Assembly (NCBI RefSeq): GCF_009707545.1
Contig: NZ_WLYK01000009.1
Span: forward strand, 1-64,000
Length of the DNA stretch: 64,000 bases
DNA from: Nakamurella alba
Lineage (GTDB): Bacteria > Actinomycetota > Actinomycetes > Mycobacteriales > Nakamurellaceae
Reading direction: 5' to 3'
The notes under the pieces were generated by a model. It worked only from the letters and a program-made list of their open reading frames with translations. It was not told where the DNA came from and did no database searches. Made by a program: the position numbers and the translations under genes. Within the stretch, counting starts at the first letter, position 1. Every line of letters starts with the position of its first letter. Below, one piece after another: positions 6,780-15,247 of the stretch.

Positions 6780-9700
6780 TCACCGCAGGACCGCGTCGGC
6801 CCGTCGCAGATCCAGCAGACCGCTCGGGGTGGCGTCGACGGCGAGCCGGGCCGCCGCCTCGCGCAGCGCTCCGATGTCGATCTTCCCGGTGGTGTGGCCG
6901 GCCCCCTCGAACCGCCGGCTGCGGCGCGCCTCGGCCTCCAAGGCGTTCATCGGCGGGGTGTCGTAGGCCCGGCCTCCCGGGTGCACCACGTGGTAGGTGG
7001 CGCCGCCCAGCGACACGGCGCTCTCCACGTCCACCACGTCGAACCGCAGCGGGGACTGCACCTGGATCGTCGGGTGCAGCGCACTCGGCGGCTGCCAGGC
7101 CCGGTACCGCACACCGGCCACCCGGCGGCCGGGCGTGTCGGTGGCCAGCAACGGGACCGGCACGCCGTTGCAGGTGACGATGTGCCGGCCTGGTTCCAGA
7201 CCCTCGGTCAGCACCTGCATCCGCTCGACGGAGGAGTCGACGTACCGCGCGGTGCCGCCACCGGTCGCCTCCTCCCCCAGCACGTGCCACGGCTCGATCG
7301 CCCCACGCAGCTCCAGCTGCACCCCGCCGGCCGTGGTGGTACCGATCCGCGGGAACCGGAACTCGGTGAACGGGTCCAGCCAGCTGGTGGAGAAGTCGAT
7401 GCCGTGGGCACGGAGATCCGCTGCCACCGCGGAGATGTCGGCGATCACGAAGTACGGCAGCAGGTACCGGCCGTGCAGGTTCTCACCGTGCCGCACCAGC
7501 GGGGCGACCAGCGGCTCGTCCCAGAACCGGGCCACCAGCGACCGCACCAGCAGCGCCTGCACCAGCGCCATCTGCGGGTGCGGCGGCATCTCGAACCCGC
7601 GCAGTTCCAGCAGCCCCAGCCGGCCGCGGGCCGAATCGGGGCTGTAGAGCTTGTCGATGCAGAACTCGGCCCGGTGGGTGTTGCCGGTCAGGTCGGTGAG
7701 GATGTGCCGCAGCGCCCGGTCGACGATCCACGGCGCCGCGCCGCCGTCGTCGGCGGTCAACCGGCCGATCTCCGCGAAGGCGATCTCCAACTCGTACAAC
7801 ATGTCCGGGCGGCCCTCGTCGACCCGCGGGGCCTGCGAAGTGGGGCCGATGAAACGACCGGAGAACAGGTACGACAGCGCCGGGTGACGCTGCCAGTAGG
7901 TCAGCATCGACACCAGCAGGTCGGGCCGCCGCAGCAGCGGCGAATCCGCGGGAGTGGTGCCGCCCAGGGTGATGTGGTTGCCGCCGCCGGTGCCCGCGTG
8001 CGACCCGTCGATCGCGAACGTCTCCGTCCCCAGCCGGGACAGCCGGGCCTGCTCGTACAGCGTCCCGGTGAGCGCGACCTGCTCCGCCCAGGTGCCGGTG
8101 GGCTGCACGTTGACCTCGATCACCCCCGGGTCCGGGGTCACGGTCAGGGTGCCCAGCCGCGGGTCGCCCGGCGGCGGGTAGCCCTCCAGCACCAGCGCGA
8201 CACCGGTGGCCACCGCTGCCTTCTCGACCACGCCGATGAGCTCGGTGAACGCGTCCAGCTCCTGCACGGGCGGCAGGAAGACGTACAGCACGCCGTCCCG
8301 CACCTCGGCCACCAGGGCGGTGGTCGGCATCCCCTCTGCGGGCACGACGGTGGCGACCAGGGCCTCGGCCGGCTCCGGCAGCGCACCACGGAACAGCAGC
8401 GGGTCCGGCTCGGCCTCCGGCTCCGGCGGCACCCAGGAGATCGCGTCCAGCGGCAGCCGCAGCCCGGCCGGGGAGTCACCGGCCAGCAGCACGATGCGGC
8501 CCCGGCGCAGCTGCCAGTCCGGGCTCAGCCACTGCTCGGCCGCCGGCTCACCGGCGGCCAGCCGGGCGATCGGTACCACGAAGGCGGTGGGATCCGCCGT
8601 CCCGGCGTCCAGCTGTCGGACGAGATCCGCTCGGGCGTCCGGGGTGTCGCCGGAGGGATCGAGGTCCTCGGTGACCGGGTCGCCGGCCGGCAGCCGGACC
8701 TGGTGCGCCAGCCTGGCCAGCCCGTCCTCGAACGCCGGGCGCACCTGCGATTCCGGCAGACCGAACCCGGCCGCGAACGCCTCGGCGAACGCGCGCGCCG
8801 CGGAGGCCGGCGCAGTCGGGGTCGTCGCCGGGTCGGCGAGCAGCTCGGCCGCCGACCACAGCGGCACCCCGTCGTGCCGCCAGTGCATCCCGATCTGCCA
8901 GCGCGGCAACGGTTCTCCCGGGTACCACTTGCCCTGGCCGCGGTGCACCAGACCACCCTGCGCGTAGATCTCCCGCAACCGCTCGGCCAGCACGCCGGCG
9001 CGTTCCCGTTTCTGCGGGCCGTCCGCGGCCACCGTCCACTCCGCCGCCTCGAAGTCGTCGATGGAGACGAAGGTGGGCTCGCCGCCCATGGTCAGCCGGA
9101 CGTCCTTCTCGTGCAGCCCGGCGTCCACCGACTCCCCGAGTGCCTGGATGGCCGCCCACTGGGACTCCGTGTAGGGCAACGTGACCCGCGGGTCCTCGTG
9201 CACCCGGGTGACCACGTTGGAGTAGTCGAAGGTGACCTCGCACACCTCGGTCGACCCGGTGATCGGTGCGGCCGACGACGGGTGCGGGGTGGCTGCCAGC
9301 GGGATGTGCCCCTCGCCGGCGAACAGGCCCGACGTCGGGTCCATCCCGATCCAGCCGGCACCGGGGATGTACACCTCGGTCCAGGCGTGCAGGTCGGTGA
9401 AGTCGGCGGTCGGGCCGGACGGCCCGTCCAGCGACTGCTGGTCCGAGGTGAGCTGCACCAGGTAGCCGGAGACGAACCGGGCGGCCAGGCCGAGCTGCCG
9501 GAGCACCGACACCAGCAGCCAGGCCGAGTCCCGGCAGGACCCGATGGCGGTGGTCAGCGTGTGGTCCGGGGTCTGCACGCCCGGTTCCATCCGGACCGAG
9601 TAGCCGACATCGCCCTGCACAGCGGAGTTCACCGCGACCAGGAAGTCGACGATCGGGGTGCCCTTGCCGGCGCCGATCTTCTCCATCCACGCGGTCACCA

Positions 9701-10097
9701 CCGGGCCGGGACCGCTGCCCGGCCCCGACTCGTCGACCGGCCGCAGGTAGGGCTCCAGGTCGGACAGCAGGTCGGCCGGGTAGGAGAACCCGAACTCCTC
9801 GGCGTACTCCTCGATGAAGAAGTCGAACGGGTTGATCACCTCGAGGTCGGCGACCAGGCCGACGGTGATGGTCAGCTCACGGGTGCGCTCCGGGAACACC
9901 AGCCGGGCCAGGTAGTTGCCGAAGGCGTCCTGCTGCCAGTTCACGAAGTGCTCGGCCGGGGAGACGGTCAGCGAGTAGGACTCGATCGGGGTGCGGGAGT
10001 GCGGCGCCGGCCGCAGCCGGACCACGTGCGGGTGGACGCCGACCAGGCGGTCGAACCGGTAGGAGGTGTGATGCTCCAGCGCCACCTTGATACCCAC
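6780..10097 (-). CDS. Transglutaminase-DUF2126 large protein
   Basis: 1105 residues. The N-terminal Bact_transglu_N domain begins VALEHHTSYRFDRLVGVHPH; the transglutaminase core follows with Cys188 (GSCRDSAWLLVSVL), His237 (TDLHAWTEVY) and Asp253 (GMDPTSG). The remaining ~800 residues are the DUF2126 region, including the IDGSHAGTGGGNHITLGG block and LGLLELRGFEMPPHPQM. DUF2126 resembles carboxylate-amine ligase/glutamine synthetase-like folds and is almost always found with the ATP-grasp/alpha-E pair. This is the first gene of the three-gene minus-strand cluster. Length and order are normal for the family; the biochemical role is not established. Confidence 0.92.
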   Translation of the reverse strand: MGIKVALEHHTSYRFDRLVGVHPHVVRLRPAPHSRTPIESYSLTVSPAEHFVNWQQDAFGNYLARLVFPERTRELTITVGLVADLEVINPFDFFIEEYAEEFGFSYPADLLSDLEPYLRPVDESGPGSGPGPVVTAWMEKIGAGKGTPIVDFLVAVNSAVQGDVGYSVRMEPGVQTPDHTLTTAIGSCRDSAWLLVSVLRQLGLAARFVSGYLVQLTSDQQSLDGPSGPTADFTDLHAWTEVYIPGAGWIGMDPTSGLFAGEGHIPLAATPHPSSAAPITGSTEVCEVTFDYSNVVTRVHEDPRVTLPYTESQWAAIQALGESVDAGLHEKDVRLTMGGEPTFVSIDDFEAAEWTVAADGPQKRERAGVLAERLREIYAQGGLVHRGQGKWYPGEPLPRWQIGMHWRHDGVPLWSAAELLADPATTPTAPASAARAFAEAFAAGFGLPESQVRPAFEDGLARLAHQVRLPAGDPVTEDLDPSGDTPDARADLVRQLDAGTADPTAFVVPIARLAAGEPAAEQWLSPDWQLRRGRIVLLAGDSPAGLRLPLDAISWVPPEPEAEPDPLLFRGALPEPAEALVATVVPAEGMPTTALVAEVRDGVLYVFLPPVQELDAFTELIGVVEKAAVATGVALVLEGYPPPGDPRLGTLTVTPDPGVIEVNVQPTGTWAEQVALTGTLYEQARLSRLGTETFAIDGSHAGTGGGNHITLGGTTPADSPLLRRPDLLVSMLTYWQRHPALSYLFSGRFIGPTSQAPRVDEGRPDMLYELEIAFAEIGRLTADDGGAAPWIVDRALRHILTDLTGNTHRAEFCIDKLYSPDSARGRLGLLELRGFEMPPHPQMALVQALLVRSLVARFWDEPLVAPLVRHGENLHGRYLLPYFVIADISAVAADLRAHGIDFSTSWLDPFTEFRFPRIGTTTAGGVQLELRGAIEPWHVLGEEATGGGTARYVDSSVERMQVLTEGLEPGRHIVTCNGVPVPLLATDTPGRRVAGVRYRAWQPPSALHPTIQVQSPLRFDVVDVESAVSLGGATYHVVHPGGRAYDTPPMNALEAEARRSRRFEGAGHTTGKIDIGALREAAARLAVDATPSGLLDLRRADAVLR

Positions 10098-10202
10098 GAC
10101 ACTCCTCGCCTCCGGCCGGCCCCGGCGGGACCGAAGTCACCCGTGCACTCTAGGGAAGGCGTGTTTCCGGCGTGCGTCAGGCGGTACCTGTCAGAAGCCG
10201 CG

Positions 10203-10559
10203 TCAGGAGATGCCCGCGGCCTTGTCCAGGCGCTGCAGCAGGTCGTGCGCGGCCAGCTCGACGGCCTTGTGCCGCCATTCGGCCGCCCGGTACACGCAGG
10301 CGATCAGGCCGGACCGGTGCACCCGACGGAAATCGCCCACCACGAAGGCGTAGCGGGCCTTCGTGCCGTCGGTCGCACCGACCGTCAGCCCGAGGTGCCA
10401 CGAGGCGTAGGCGTCCCAGTCGTGCCGCTCGAGATAGGCGTTCTGCGCCGCCGCGTCGGGCTGCACCTCACCCCAGTCGCTGTCCAGCACGTACTGCTTG
10501 CTCTCGATCAACGACCGCACGTGGTCGACCGCGGCGTCGTTGCGCTCGTACCTGGCCAT
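10203..10559 (-). CDS. Conserved hypothetical protein, 118 residues
   Basis: 118 residues starting MARYERNDAAVDHVRSLIES at ATG 10559, which overlaps the stop of the upstream VOC gene by one base (TGATG), so the two are translated together. It ends in an amphipathic helix with RLDKAAGIS. The sequence is compact and soluble-looking, with WHLGLTVGATDGTKARYAFV in the centre. It looks like a conserved actinobacterial protein, but I do not recognise a named family and give no function. It is probably real because the coupling and codon pattern match the neighbour. Confidence 0.78.
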   Translation of the reverse strand: MARYERNDAAVDHVRSLIESKQYVLDSDWGEVQPDAAAQNAYLERHDWDAYASWHLGLTVGATDGTKARYAFVVGDFRRVHRSGLIACVYRAAEWRHKAVELAAHDLLQRLDKAAGIS

Positions 10560-11245
10560 CAGTCGCGGTCCTGCCAGGTGCAGATGCACACCTCGTTGCC
10601 CTCGGCATCGGCCAGGATCCAGAAGGCACGGGCCGCCGCGTCGGACACCAGGGTGCCGCCGGCGGCCAGCGCGGCGGCCAGCCGTGGCTGCGCCTCGTCC
10701 TCGGTGACGGTGATGTCGAGGTGGATCCGGTTGCGCTGCCGCCGCGACTCGTCCATCTGCTGGAACCACACCGCCGGCCCGGTGCGGGTCGGGTCGACGA
10801 TCGCCACGTCGGGGCCCTCCGGATCCGGGACGTAGCCGAGCACCGCCTGCCAGAACGGCAGCACCGCCGGGATGTCCAGCGCATCGATCGCGATCTCCAG
10901 CTGCTGCACCGCCCGGGCGCCACCGGCGGTCGCCGTCCGGAACCCGGCCCGGGCCAGCGCCTCGGTGATCCCGCTGGCCAGCGCCAGGTCGCGGCCGGTC
11001 AGCGGCGGGTCCGACGCGGTCTGCAGGGTCAGCTCGCAGCGGTCGGGGCGCAGGTCGACCCGCAGGTGACCGTCCGCGGCCGGTCCGGCGGTGCGGACCG
11101 CGGTCTGCGCGACGGTGACCGCGTCGGCCATCGAGCCGACGGAGACCGAGGTGGTCAGGGTGCCGAGCAGGTAGCCCCAGCCCCACGGCGCGGCGGTGGC
11201 GGCGGCCTCGGGGCGCGGCACTCGGGCCGCGTAGGAATCACTCAT
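10559..11245 (-). CDS. Pterin dehydratase-like N-terminus fused to a VOC/glyoxalase-like domain
   Basis: 228 residues. Residues ~35-100 resemble the end of the 4a-hydroxytetrahydrobiopterin dehydratase fold (LRVDLRPDRCELTLQTASD, then LTGRDLALASGI). The first part is weak and the HHP active-site motif is absent. Residues ~112-228 are a glyoxalase-like VOC domain (LPFWQAVLGYVPDPEG, NRIHLDITVTEDEA, AFWILADAEGNEVCIC). This architecture recurs in actinobacteria, with unknown substrate. It is the first gene of a two-gene unit with the 118-residue protein. The N-terminal half has probably lost dehydratase activity and may serve binding or dimerisation. Confidence 0.78.
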   Translation of the reverse strand: MSDSYAARVPRPEAAATAAPWGWGYLLGTLTTSVSVGSMADAVTVAQTAVRTAGPAADGHLRVDLRPDRCELTLQTASDPPLTGRDLALASGITEALARAGFRTATAGGARAVQQLEIAIDALDIPAVLPFWQAVLGYVPDPEGPDVAIVDPTRTGPAVWFQQMDESRRQRNRIHLDITVTEDEAQPRLAAALAAGGTLVSDAAARAFWILADAEGNEVCICTWQDRD

Positions 11246-11533
11246 CCGAGAACTCTGTCAGTCGCGGCACCGCTCCGCAGCACGACGGGCCACGCGCAGA
11301 CATGCCATGGCCGGGCGACGGGCGCGGCTCGTCATACCGACGGCGGGGACAGGCCCGTTCGAAGTATGCGTCACCGCACATGATCATCATGGCCGTCGCA
11401 GCGTGATCGCAGCGTCGGCGGATTCACCCTGATCGGGAAGTTTCGGTCCATGGATCTCGGGAGAAATGACCGGAGACACCCGAACGGCGCACAGCTCCGG
11501 CTCACCGCCCGCCCACACAGGAAGGTCCCGTCG
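11246..11533. promoter_or_regulatory. Divergent intergenic region
   Basis: 288 bases between the VOC gene (minus) and the zinc-ribbon gene (plus). It should hold both promoters, but I could not place convincing -35/-10 pairs. It contains the short palindrome ATGATCAT near 11379 and the direct repeat CGCAGCGTGATCGCAGCG near 11398. Confidence 0.35.
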
Positions 11534-11779
11534 ATGCTCACACAAGTGCCCCTGCTGGTCGTCCAGCCGCCGGCGGCGACCGACCCGACCGTGCGGATCT
11601 TCACCCCGCCCCGGCATGCGACCGCCGACCACGTGTACCTGAGCGGGCCGGGACCGCTGCACTCCTCCTGCGGGGAGTGCGGGCGGATCCTGCTGCGCGG
11701 GCAGCGGTCGGTGCACCACGTCCCGGGGATCTACTTCGTCTGCCCCGGGTGCGGTGCCTGCAACGCCCTGCCCGGCTGA
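11534..11779 (+). CDS. Small zinc-ribbon protein
   Basis: 81 residues from ATG 11534, which follows an AGGAAGG ribosome site by seven bases; an upstream in-frame ATG at 11450 has no such site. Two Cys pairs, CGEC (residues ~47-50) and CPGC (~72-75), 21 residues apart, form a typical zinc ribbon. No partner gene is adjacent, and the neighbour at 11791 is convergent. A role in nucleic-acid or protein binding is a guess from the fold. Confidence 0.72.
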   Translation: MLTQVPLLVVQPPAATDPTVRIFTPPRHATADHVYLSGPGPLHSSCGECGRILLRGQRSVHHVPGIYFVCPGCGACNALPG

Positions 11780-11790
11780 ACGGGCCGCGC

Positions 11791-12207
11791 TCAGGCCCGG
11801 GTGAGGGCGATGACCGGGATGATCCGGCTGGTCTTCTCCTGGTAGCCGGCGAAACCGGGGGCCGCGGCGGTGATCTCGACCCACTTCGCGTCACGCTCGG
11901 CGCGCGGGAGTTCCTCCGCCACAGCCCGGTAACGCTGCACGTCACCGTTCCCGCCGACCTCCACCTCGACCTCCGGGTGGGCCAGCACGTTGTGGTACCA
12001 GGCCGGGTTCTTCGGGGCGCCGGCCGCCGATGCGACGATCAGGATGCGGTCGCCGTCGGGGAACCACATCAGCGGCGAGACGGTCTCAGCGCCGGAGCGG
12101 GCACCGATCGAGTGCACCAGGATCATCCGGGCCCCCTCGAACGGACCACCCACCGCCCCGTTGTTCTCGCGGAACTGGCGGATCACGTCGGCGTTGAAGT
12201 CGCTCAT
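11791..12207 (-). CDS. Deazaflavin (F420)-dependent nitroreductase family protein
   Basis: 138 residues from ATG 12207. It matches the Ddn-type split-barrel family: MSDFNADVIRQFRENNGAVG opening, then LVHSIGARSGAETVSPL, PAWYHNVLAHPEVEVEVGG and the C-terminal GFAGYQEKTSRIIPVIAL. Family members bind F420, and some reduce nitro compounds or quinones; the substrate here is unknown. It lies 8 bases after the DUF389 gene and so is probably the last gene of the aspS-DUF389-nitroreductase run. Confidence 0.9.
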   Translation of the reverse strand: MSDFNADVIRQFRENNGAVGGPFEGARMILVHSIGARSGAETVSPLMWFPDGDRILIVASAAGAPKNPAWYHNVLAHPEVEVEVGGNGDVQRYRAVAEELPRAERDAKWVEITAAAPGFAGYQEKTSRIIPVIALTRA

Positions 12208-12215
12208 GATCACCA

Positions 12216-13157
12216 TCATGCCCTGCGGCGGCCGCGCCTCCCGGCCCGGTACACATCGATCCGGCGGACGATCACCAGGGTCAGCACCGCCGCGATCACG
12301 ATGCCGAACAGGTTGATGGCCAATTGCAGCGCCGCCCCACCGACCTGCGGCCAGTGGCCCAGCACAGCGGCGACCGAGACGTAGCCGGCCGCCGGCACGG
12401 TGGTCACCGAGATGAACACCCCCACCAGCGCGGCGGACTTGCCGCTGGTCATCGACAGCATGCCGGCAGCGCCGGCCAGCAGCGCCACGATCAGCGAGAA
12501 CGGCCCGACCTCGTAGATGAACTCGGTCTGCTGGGACAGGTCCAGCTCGCGGTCGCCGAACAGGCCCGCCGCCACCGCCAGGGCGGCCAGCAGTGCGGTG
12601 ATCAGCATGGCGATCGGGAACCCGGCGTAGATCGCCAGCGCCCCGCCGCGCACCAGGGACCACCGGCGGCGTACGAGGCCGACCGAGAGTGCCGCCAGCG
12701 GGCCGAATTCCGGGCCCACCACCATCGCGCCGACGATGGTGATCGGCGAGTTCAGCACGATGCCGATCCCGGCGAGCAGCGCGGCGATGGTCAGGAACGT
12801 CAGATAGGTGCCGGACAGCGCGGCCTCGCCCTCGCTGCGCTCCTCCACCTGCTGCCAGATCACCGAGTCGGCCGACTGGCCCGGGGATTCGGCCTCCGCC
12901 CGGTCGGCCTCCGGCGAGCGGACCAGCACCAGGTCCTCGCCGGTGATCGCACCGTCGTCGCACAGGCCGATCGCGATCAGCTCGTCGATCAGCTCGTCCG
13001 TCGCCTCGCGGACGACGTCGGCCTCCACCAGGTCGCCCGCCGGCAGCTTGGCGCCACCTGGCACCGAGGTCACGTGGGCGACCCCGGGATAGGACACCAG
13101 CAGTTCCAGGATCCGCCCGGTCAGCTCGGCGGGGACCAGCAGACGGAGGTGGAACAC
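12216..13157 (-). CDS. DUF389 membrane protein
   Basis: 313 residues from GTG 13157, four bases after the aspS stop. A soluble N-terminal ~110 residues (MFHLRLLVPAELTGRILELL) precedes several membrane helices. The DUF389 hallmark is clear: YLTFLTIAALLAGIGIVLNS, then ITIVGAMVVGPEFGPLAAL and GMLSMTSGKSAALVGVFISV. The ending is strongly basic (RAGRRGRRRA). DUF389 proteins are uncharacterised inner-membrane proteins, possibly transporters. It is likely co-transcribed with aspS, though no functional link is known. Confidence 0.9.
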   Translation of the reverse strand: MFHLRLLVPAELTGRILELLVSYPGVAHVTSVPGGAKLPAGDLVEADVVREATDELIDELIAIGLCDDGAITGEDLVLVRSPEADRAEAESPGQSADSVIWQQVEERSEGEAALSGTYLTFLTIAALLAGIGIVLNSPITIVGAMVVGPEFGPLAALSVGLVRRRWSLVRGGALAIYAGFPIAMLITALLAALAVAAGLFGDRELDLSQQTEFIYEVGPFSLIVALLAGAAGMLSMTSGKSAALVGVFISVTTVPAAGYVSVAAVLGHWPQVGGAALQLAINLFGIVIAAVLTLVIVRRIDVYRAGRRGRRRA

Positions 13158-13161
13158 CCTG

Positions 13162-14943
13162 TCACTCGGCGGGTTTCGGGGCCGGCGGCTTCGCGTCGAC
13201 CCCGGCCTCCTTGCGCTGGGCCGGGGTGATCGGGGCCGGCGCGGCGGTCAGCGGGTCGTAGCCGCCACCCGACTTCGGGAAGGCGATGACCTCGCGGATC
13301 GACGACTCCCCGGCCAGCAGCATGACGATCCGGTCCCAACCGAACGCGATCCCGCCGTGCGGCGGCGCACCGAAGGAGAAGGCGTCCAGCAGGAAGCCGA
13401 ACTTCTCCCGGGCCTGCTCCTCGGACAGCCCCATGACCGCGAAGACCCGCTCCTGCACGTCCTGGCGGTGGATACGGATCGACCCGCCGCCGATCTCGTT
13501 GCCGTTGCAGACGATGTCGTAGGCGTAGGCCAGCGCGGAACCCGGGTCGGTGTCGAAGGTCTCGAGGAACTCCGGCTTCGGCGAGGTGAACGCGTGGTGC
13601 ACCGCGGTCCACGCGCTGCCCTCACCACCCACGGCGACGTCGTCGGTGTCGGCGGTGCTCTCGAACAGCGGGGCGTCGACGACCCAGCAGAAGGCCCAGG
13701 CACTCTCGTCGATCAGCCCGGCACGGCGGCCGATCTCCAGGCGGGCCGCGCCGAGCAGCTCCTGCGAGGACTTGCGGGCGCCGGCGGCGAAGAACACCGC
13801 GTCGCCCGGCTGCGCGCCGACCGCGGTGGCCAGGTTCTCCCGCTCGGTGTCGGAGATGTTCTTGGCCACCGGGCCGCCGAGCGTGCCGTCCTCGGCGATG
13901 GTCACGTAGGCCAGTCCGCGGGAGCCGCGCTGTTTGGCCCACTCCTGCCAGGCGTCGAACCCGCGCCGCGGGGTCGACGCACCGCCGGGCTGCACCACCG
14001 CGCCGACGTACGGCGCCTGGAACACCCGGAACGGGGTGGCCGAGAAGTAGTCGGTCAGCTCGGTGAGCTCGAGATCCAGTCGCAGGTCCGGCTTGTCGGA
14101 GCCGTACCGGTTCATCGCATCGGTGTAGGTGATGCGCGGGATCGGTGTGCTGATCTCGTGCCCGATCAGCTTCCACAGCGCGCCGACGACCTGCTCGGCG
14201 AGGGCGATCACGTCGTCCTGGTCGACGAAGGACATCTCGATGTCGAGCTGGGTGAACTCCGGCTGCCGGTCGGCGCGGAAGTCCTCGTCCCGGTAGCAGC
14301 GGGCGATCTGGTAGTACCGCTCCATCCCGGCGACCATCAGCAGCTGCTTGAAGAGCTGCGGGGACTGCGGCAGGGCGTACCAGGAGCCGGGACGCAGCCG
14401 GGCCGGCACCAGGAAGTCACGGGCGCCCTCGGGGGTGGACCGGGTGAGCGTCGGCGTCTCGATCTCGACGAAGTCGTGGCCGTCCAGCACCGAGCGCGCC
14501 GCCCGGTTGACCGCGCTGCGCAGCCGCAGCGCTGCCGCCGGCTTCGCCCGGCGCAGGTCCAGGTAGCGGTACTTGAGGCGGGCCTCCTCGCCGGCCACCG
14601 CATCGCCCTCGACCGGGAACGGCAGCGGCGCGGCCTCGCTCAGCACCTCGAGCGAGGTCACGTCGACCTCGACACCGCCGGTGGGCAGCTCGTCGTTCTC
14701 GTTGCCCTCGGGGCGGATGTCGACGGTGCCGGTGACCGCCACGCAGAACTCGCTGCGCAGCCGGTGCGCCTGCTCCAGCACGTCACCGGACCGGAACACC
14801 GCCTGCACCACGCCGGAGGCGTCGCGCAGGTCGATGAAGATGACGCCGCCGTGGTCGCGGCGGCGCGCCACCCAGCCCGCGAGATGGACCGTGCTTCCGG
14901 CGTCGGTGGTGCGGAGGGAGCCGGCGGGACGGTCGCGGAGCAC
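13162..14943 (-). CDS. aspS: Aspartate--tRNA ligase
   Basis: 593 residues, the usual bacterial length. An N-terminal OB-fold anticodon-binding domain ([20 protein letters not shown]) is followed by the class II core, with motif 2 visible as [20 protein letters not shown] and motif 3 as [15 protein letters not shown]. The ~100-residue GAD insertion specific to bacterial AspRS lies between (for example [20 protein letters not shown]). It charges tRNA-Asp. Whether it also charges tRNA-Asn cannot be decided without checking for gatCAB elsewhere. Start at 14943; DUF389 follows 4 bases after the stop. Confidence 0.97.
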   Translation of the reverse strand: MLRDRPAGSLRTTDAGSTVHLAGWVARRRDHGGVIFIDLRDASGVVQAVFRSGDVLEQAHRLRSEFCVAVTGTVDIRPEGNENDELPTGGVEVDVTSLEVLSEAAPLPFPVEGDAVAGEEARLKYRYLDLRRAKPAAALRLRSAVNRAARSVLDGHDFVEIETPTLTRSTPEGARDFLVPARLRPGSWYALPQSPQLFKQLLMVAGMERYYQIARCYRDEDFRADRQPEFTQLDIEMSFVDQDDVIALAEQVVGALWKLIGHEISTPIPRITYTDAMNRYGSDKPDLRLDLELTELTDYFSATPFRVFQAPYVGAVVQPGGASTPRRGFDAWQEWAKQRGSRGLAYVTIAEDGTLGGPVAKNISDTERENLATAVGAQPGDAVFFAAGARKSSQELLGAARLEIGRRAGLIDESAWAFCWVVDAPLFESTADTDDVAVGGEGSAWTAVHHAFTSPKPEFLETFDTDPGSALAYAYDIVCNGNEIGGGSIRIHRQDVQERVFAVMGLSEEQAREKFGFLLDAFSFGAPPHGGIAFGWDRIVMLLAGESSIREVIAFPKSGGGYDPLTAAPAPITPAQRKEAGVDAKPPAPKPAE

Positions 14944-15005
14944 TGGCAGATCCTTGTCGGTAGCGGGCGGGCTGGTGCCCGCACGATCCTACGGCCAGCG
15001 GCGAC

Positions 15006-15224
15006 TCAGTCCTCCGGAGCCGGGCGGGAGCGGTGGTTGCGGACGTGGCCGGCGAGCTCGGTCAGCCGCTGCGCCCGGTCCCGGTTGTCGCGCTGGGCCA
15101 GCCAGTCCACGTACTCCCGCTGTTCCGCGGGCCGCATGGCCTCGAAGGCGGTCAGCGCCTCCGGATCGGCGGACAGGGCCGCGGCCATGTCCTCGGGGAC
15201 GGCGACGCCGGTGGTGGTGATCAT
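15006..15224 (-). CDS. Small OmdA/YdeI-like domain protein
   Basis: 72 residues from ATG 15224, with a GGAG ribosome site just upstream (GAAGGAGCG). The sequence VPEDMAAALSADPEALTAFE followed by REYVDWLAQ matches the short C-terminal helical domain of YdeI/OmpD-associated (OmdA) proteins. Full-length relatives are ~190 residues, so this is a stand-alone domain. It begins 23 bases after the stop of the ECF sigma gene and may belong to that transcript. Function unknown. Confidence 0.8.
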   Translation of the reverse strand: MITTTGVAVPEDMAAALSADPEALTAFEAMRPAEQREYVDWLAQRDNRDRAQRLTELAGHVRNHRSRPAPED

Positions 15225-15247
15225 GGGTCCACGCTCCTTCGGGTGGT

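Noticed and set aside
6759-10835. 1358-residue plus-strand open frame
   Set aside because: Antisense shadow of the DUF2126 gene and neighbours; His/Arg/Gln-rich nonsense with no domain.
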